From assembly GCA_944391275.1 (NCBI GenBank), contig CALXSZ010000126.1, positions 1 through 8,186 on the forward strand: DNA of 8,186 nucleotides, read 5' to 3'. The notes beneath the pieces are model-generated. The model saw only the letters and a program-made list of their open reading frames with translations. It had not been told where the DNA came from and searched no databases. This DNA comes from an uncultured Syntrophomonadaceae bacterium. Lineage in GTDB: Bacteria > Bacillota > Syntrophomonadia > Syntrophomonadales > Syntrophomonadaceae. This document shows, one piece after another, positions 5,475 to 8,186 of this stretch (its first letter is position 1; each line of letters opens with the position of its first letter). A program made the position numbers and the translations under genes.

Positions 5475-5503
5475 AGTATACTTTAAACTGACCGATCGGT
5501 CAA
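5475..5503 (-). promoter_or_regulatory. Near-consensus promoter of the tolC-like gene
   Basis: On the minus strand, TTGACC (5498-5503) and TATACT (5475-5480) are separated by exactly 17 bases; each box matches the sigma-A consensus at five of six positions. The predicted start of transcription is about 40 bases upstream of the ATG. The -35 box is buried in a perfect palindrome. Confidence 0.75.
5489..5502. promoter_or_regulatory. TetR/AcrR-type operator palindrome
   Basis: TGACCGATCGGTCA is a perfect 14-bp palindrome. GACCG-type half-sites facing each other are typical of several TetR/AcrR-family operators, such as NemR-like sites. Because it covers most of the -35 box, a bound repressor would block the promoter, as expected for an inducible efflux gene. 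No TetR-family gene is in the window, so the regulator must lie elsewhere. Confidence 0.65.
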
Positions 5504-5523
5504 TATTTTTGTTTCCATTTTTA

Positions 5524-6174
5524 TCATTTTTCTTTTGCCAGCATAAGTAGATCTTTCTTACTCCCTGCCAACAAAAGGTGCTCCCCGGGTAAAAAAACAA
5601 AATCCGCACTGGTAATCGGGATCACTTGTTGATCGTTCTTTTGTCCAATCACGTTAATTCGATAACGCGAGCGGACGTCGACCTCTTTCAAACTTTTCCC
5701 AATCCACTTTGCGGGAACTTCAATCTCGAAAATGGCGTATTCCGACGTAAATTCGATATAATCAAAAATATTTTGAGCGCTATATTTTACAGCGGCGCGC
5801 TGCGCCATATCTCGTTCTGGATAAATGACTTCATTGGCTCCAATTTTTCGTAAAAATTTCGCATGGATTTCACGATCTGCTTTCGCCACCACTCTTGACG
5901 CCCCGTAATCTTTCAGCAGAGAAGTGATTTCCAAAGACGACTGAAAATCCTCGCTGATGCAAACAAAACAAATATCAAAATTGGATACGCCTAATGCATC
6001 CAGTACGGGTTCTTTCATACAGTCCCCAATTTTCGCCTGAGTTACATAAGGCGCTAATTGATCAACCACTTCTTCGTTTTTATCAATCACCATCACTTCA
6101 TTGCCCAGTTCCATCAAATGTAACGCAAGGTTTCTTCCAAAACGGCCTAATCCAATAACAAGCATTGATTGCAT
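5524..6174 (-). CDS. ktrA: KtrA, RCK regulatory subunit of the Ktr K+ uptake system (216 aa)
   Basis: KtrA forms a cytoplasmic ring that gates the KtrB membrane subunit in response to nucleotides. The N-terminal Rossmann (TrkA-N) part has GLGRFGRN (8-15) and the acidic end of strand two, VMVID (27-31), which binds the adenosine ribose. YPERDMAQRA (118-127) carries the conserved glutamate of the RCK domain. Residues about 135-216 are the RCK-C (TrkA-C) domain, where c-di-AMP binds in Bacillus and Staphylococcus KtrA; that activity here is inference. The length matches the family (about 220). The ATG at 6174 is preferred: GGAG lies seven bases upstream and overlaps the end of ktrB. The ATG at 6180 would leave only one base of spacing. 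The gap after ktrB is only a few bases, so the two are co-transcribed and probably translationally coupled. No terminator is seen before the tolC-like promoter. Confidence 0.93.
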   Translation of the reverse strand: MQSMLVIGLGRFGRNLALHLMELGNEVMVIDKNEEVVDQLAPYVTQAKIGDCMKEPVLDALGVSNFDICFVCISEDFQSSLEITSLLKDYGASRVVAKADREIHAKFLRKIGANEVIYPERDMAQRAAVKYSAQNIFDYIEFTSEYAIFEIEVPAKWIGKSLKEVDVRSRYRINVIGQKNDQQVIPITSADFVFLPGEHLLLAGSKKDLLMLAKEK

Positions 6175-6185
6175 ATTCATTCTCC

Positions 6186-7514
6186 TTATCCGATAATAAT
6201 GCGATCTTCCGGATTTCTCAAATTCCCTATTTTTTTTCTATTCGATAAAGATATTAGTACTGCCAGACTCCCGACTCTACCTGAATACATCAAAAAAATG
6301 ATGAGCGCCTGGGAAAACGGACACAACGTCCCCGTAATTCCTCTAGAGATGCCAACTGTCCCTAACGCGGAAAAAACTTCAAATGCGGCGTCTTCCAGCG
6401 AAAAAGGCTGCAAACCCACCAAGATACCAATACTGCTGACCGCCAAAATAAAATAAAAACCCGCACTACAAAAAGCTTGATGAATCATTTCTGTCTTAAG
6501 CCGCCGCTGAAAAATATCTACATCCTTTTTTCCACGTATATAAGCAAAAACCGACAGCGCAATCACAGCAAACGTTCCTACTTTGATCCCGCCGGCTGTC
6601 GATCCGGATCCGGCTCCAATGAACATCAGAATCATGGTGATCAAAGAGCCTAAAACAGACAAGTCCGCCATATTTACAGTATTGAAACCGGCTGTGCGGC
6701 TGCTTACGGAATGAAAAAGAGACGCCAGTAAGGCTTCCCCCGTTCCCATCCCCGCCATCGCGGTCTGGCGTTCTGTAAAAAAGAAAAGTCCAGCCGGCAA
6801 AAGAATAAGTCCCAACGTAAACGAAAGAATGATTTTCGTATGCAATTCATAACGATTCCAATGGAACCCTTTATTGCGCAGGTCATCCCACACAATAAAC
6901 CCAATCCCGCCAACGATAATCAATCCCATAATCGTAAAATTGACGACTATATTATCCTGAAAACGCGTCAAGGAGGAAAAAGGGCTATCAATCCCCATTA
7001 AATCAAAGCCGGCATTGCAAAAAGCCGATATGGAGTGGAAGATACTAAACCAAATCCCTTTTACACCAAACTCCGGGTAAAATTGCGTCGCCAGTAAAAC
7101 CGCTCCTAAACTTTCAAAGATCAGCGTTCCCAGCAAAATTCTCCGAATCAACCGGACAATTCCCCTCATCTGCAAAGTTGAAATAGCCGTCGTTAAGAAC
7201 ATCCGTTGTTTGAGCCCAATTCGTTTGTTGAAAGCAAAGAAAAACAGCGCCATCACCGTCATGAATCCCAATCCGCCAATTTGAATCAAAATCAGCAGTA
7301 CCCCTTGTCCAAAAGATGAAAACTGGCTATAGGTATCATAAAGAATTAACCCTGTTACACAAGTAGCCGACGTCGAAGTGAAAAGTGCATGAAGAAACGG
7401 GATTGATTCTCCATCCCGATTCGAAATAGGTAACATTAAAAGAATTGCTCCAACAAGAATTATGAAGCCAAAACCCAAAGCAATGGTTTGAATCGCCGTA
7501 AGTTTCCTAAACAT
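6186..7514 (-). CDS. ktrB: KtrB, membrane subunit of the Ktr K+ (Na+-dependent) transporter (442 aa)
   Basis: This integral membrane protein of the TrkH/KtrB superfamily conducts K+ inward. It has four channel-like repeats with filter loops at TCVTG (51-55), FCNAGF (165-170), SRTAGF (272-277) and GTVGIS (385-390). The glycine-rich gating loop, GAGSGSTAGGIK (300-311), sits in the third repeat, followed by the RGKKDVDIF segment (327-335) typical of KtrB. The length and the C-terminal end (NLRNPEDRIIIG) match Bacillus KtrB (445 aa). The fourth filter is followed by Arg391, where Bacillus subtilis KtrB has Met (TVGLTMG); this may be lineage-specific. The ATG at 7514 is preceded by an in-frame stop but only a poor ribosome binding site (GAAAG). 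It is followed a few bases later by ktrA. No clear promoter is seen upstream, and the leader does not resemble the c-di-AMP (ydaO) riboswitch that precedes some ktr genes. Confidence 0.95.
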   Translation of the reverse strand: MFRKLTAIQTIALGFGFIILVGAILLMLPISNRDGESIPFLHALFTSTSATCVTGLILYDTYSQFSSFGQGVLLILIQIGGLGFMTVMALFFFAFNKRIGLKQRMFLTTAISTLQMRGIVRLIRRILLGTLIFESLGAVLLATQFYPEFGVKGIWFSIFHSISAFCNAGFDLMGIDSPFSSLTRFQDNIVVNFTIMGLIIVGGIGFIVWDDLRNKGFHWNRYELHTKIILSFTLGLILLPAGLFFFTERQTAMAGMGTGEALLASLFHSVSSRTAGFNTVNMADLSVLGSLITMILMFIGAGSGSTAGGIKVGTFAVIALSVFAYIRGKKDVDIFQRRLKTEMIHQAFCSAGFYFILAVSSIGILVGLQPFSLEDAAFEVFSALGTVGISRGITGTLCPFSQALIIFLMYSGRVGSLAVLISLSNRKKIGNLRNPEDRIIIG

Positions 7515-7776
7515 AGCTACTTCGCCAGCTTTCTTTCATTTTTCTTTGATTCGACCGATTTTTACTTACACATCTGAATCGGATCATTCATCAGGATCTC
7601 TTTTCACTTATTTTACTGATCTTCCACTCTTTTCTTACAGTTTTTTATAAAAATCTTTGCTCTTATCCCCCCTTCATAAAAATAGACCTATCCGTCAAAA
7701 ACTTTATTACTTTAATAATTTGTTGTATTAAAATATTTTCAAGATCTTTTCTGATTGTCTTCGTCTTCTCGCACAT

Positions 7777-7881
7777 TCACTTTTCTCTTGGAAAAACAGT
7801 TCGCCAGTGGATTAAAACATAACATTTGAACACATAAAAAGAAAAAATTTGAAACGCCACATCGCTAAGAAACATTCCCAT
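7777..7881 (-). CDS. Possible 34-codon hydrophobic small ORF
   Basis: An ATG at 7881 with GGGGAG eight bases upstream opens a frame for a 34-residue protein with a hydrophobic middle (VAFQIFSFYVFKCYVLI), like a single membrane helix, and a basic end. The frame stays open upstream of the ATG through about 15 codons with charged residues (AKEALRKRGEDL), which looks more like coding sequence than noise. It could be a small membrane protein or the 3' part of a frameshifted gene. It is not recognised. Confidence 0.25.
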   Translation of the reverse strand: MGMFLSDVAFQIFSFYVFKCYVLIHWRTVFPREK

Positions 7882-7972
7882 CAGATCTTCTCCCCGTTTG
7901 CGCAGCGCTTCCTTCGCCCGTATATTCTTCCCAGCCCATCATGCGGAAACCAAGTAGATTGAACAGTTGCAG
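7865..7972 (-). pseudogene. Possible 5' remnant with a strong ribosome binding site but no standard start
   Basis: A textbook AGGAGG (7980-7985) is followed after seven bases by CTG (7972), not ATG, GTG or TTG. The frame reads about QLFNLLGFRMMGWEEYTGE and stops at 7865. It overlaps the 7777-7881 ORF in another frame, so the two could be halves of one gene of about 65 codons broken by a frameshift. This is an inference from the good ribosome binding site and the protein-like flow; neither half is recognised. Confidence 0.2.
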
Positions 7973-8075
7973 AAAAATACCTCCTACACCATTCTTCTAA
8001 GAAAATAAACCATCGGTTAAAAAACAAAATTTCATACTTATAAAGGTTTGCACGGCAAGAGAATCTCGGCGTTTT

Positions 8076-8186
8076 CTAGTAAACGGAGATATGCCGACGT
8101 ACAGAAACCGCGTCATTCGGACGATTAAAGGATTTATCGCAAACCCACACTTCTTTGGGCAAAAAATCACCCAAACACGGGGCAAT
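8076..8186 (-). CDS. Possible C-terminal fragment of an unidentified protein
   Basis: The frame is open from the right window edge to a TAG at 8076, giving 36 residues that end FNRPNDAVSVRRHISVY. Its codons mostly begin with G or A and end with a pyrimidine or G, as in the real genes here. A competing minus-strand frame (8185-7997) uses rarer codons. The exact antisense frame is also open to the edge, so the strand is not settled. The family is not recognised. Confidence 0.3.
   Translation of the reverse strand: MAPCLGDFLPKEVWVCDKSFNRPNDAVSVRRHISVY

Larger units (their letters stand above)
7515..8075. other. About 560 bases without a secure gene, upstream of ktrB
   Basis: The stretch is AT-rich and broken by stops in all frames except for tiny ORFs. 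On the minus strand three of them lie head to tail: 7972-7865, 7881-7777 and 7776-7663. A small dyad (CCGATT 7555-7560, AATCGG 7577-7582) lies 40-70 bases before ktrB. No tRNA, rRNA, riboswitch, terminator or insertion-sequence ends are recognised. It should contain the ktrB promoter, but no convincing -35/-10 pair was found. Confidence 0.5.

Noticed and set aside
5224..5550. 108-residue plus-strand frame opposite the start of the TolC-like gene
   Set aside because: It is antisense to the signal-peptide coding region and the promoter/operator; no motif is present.
7515..7780. c-di-AMP (ydaO-yuaA) riboswitch upstream of ktrB
   Set aside because: This is a common ktr leader elsewhere, but the conserved G-rich and pseudoknot segments are not recognisable here.
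7997..8185. 62-residue minus-strand frame starting near 8185
   Set aside because: It starts with TTG at the window edge, uses many rare-type codons and shows no recognisable motif; the overlapping frame ending at 8076 has better codon character.
8001..8186. Plus-strand open frame with ATG at 8091 reaching the right edge
   Set aside because: GGAG is only two bases from the ATG, all secure genes are on the other strand, and the frame is the exact antisense of the minus-strand candidate. It is not excluded, but not better supported.
1..8186. CRISPR arrays, tRNA or rRNA genes, insertion sequences, phage genes
   Set aside because: No regular direct repeats, cloverleaf, transposase motifs or terminal repeats with target duplications were seen on either strand.

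Overview
This window is about 8.2 kb, AT-rich, and every gene that can be supported lies on the minus strand. It most likely comes from an anaerobic diderm Firmicute of the class Negativicutes, close to Acidaminococcus or Phascolarctobacterium. The reasons are: (i) glutaconate CoA-transferase subunits very close to the Acidaminococcus fermentans pair; (ii) a beta subunit of a Na+-translocating biotin decarboxylase with a tiny membrane subunit of the OadG/MmdE kind beside it; (iii) Firmicute-type AGGAGG ribosome binding sites together with a TolC-like, outer-membrane-type protein. The genus is an inference.

Layout in transcription order (right to left). 8186-8076: possible C-terminal end of an unidentified protein. 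8075-7515: about 560 bases without a secure gene, holding tiny ORFs that could be remnants. 7514-5524: ktrB and ktrA, a two-component K+ uptake system. 5503-4251: a TolC-family gene with its own near-consensus promoter, overlapped by a perfect TetR-type palindrome, and closed by a strong terminator (4233-4204). 4201-3917: a control region with palindromes, a -10 box, and a leader containing an 11-bp inverted repeat and a 13-codon upstream ORF. 3916-2114: gctA and gctB. 2044-1019: birA, biotin-protein ligase. 989-921: two back-to-back hairpins. 876-691: a 61-residue OadG/MmdE-like subunit. 627-1: gcdB-like beta subunit, cut by the window edge.

The left half reads as a carboxylic-acid fermentation module. 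GctAB would activate a dicarboxylate (glutaconate or (R)-2-hydroxyglutarate by homology) to its CoA thioester. A biotin-dependent decarboxylase would decarboxylate glutaconyl-CoA and export Na+. BirA would biotinylate the decarboxylase carrier subunit. The carboxyltransferase (alpha), the biotin carrier and the 2-hydroxyglutaryl-CoA dehydratase genes are not in the window, so the substrate is inferred. The right half is ion homeostasis (KtrAB) and envelope export (TolC).

No wholly new system is obvious. The less ordinary parts are non-coding: the gctA leader, the double hairpin after birA, the birA promoter that predicts an almost leaderless mRNA, the tolC operator-promoter, and the decayed-looking stretch upstream of ktrB.
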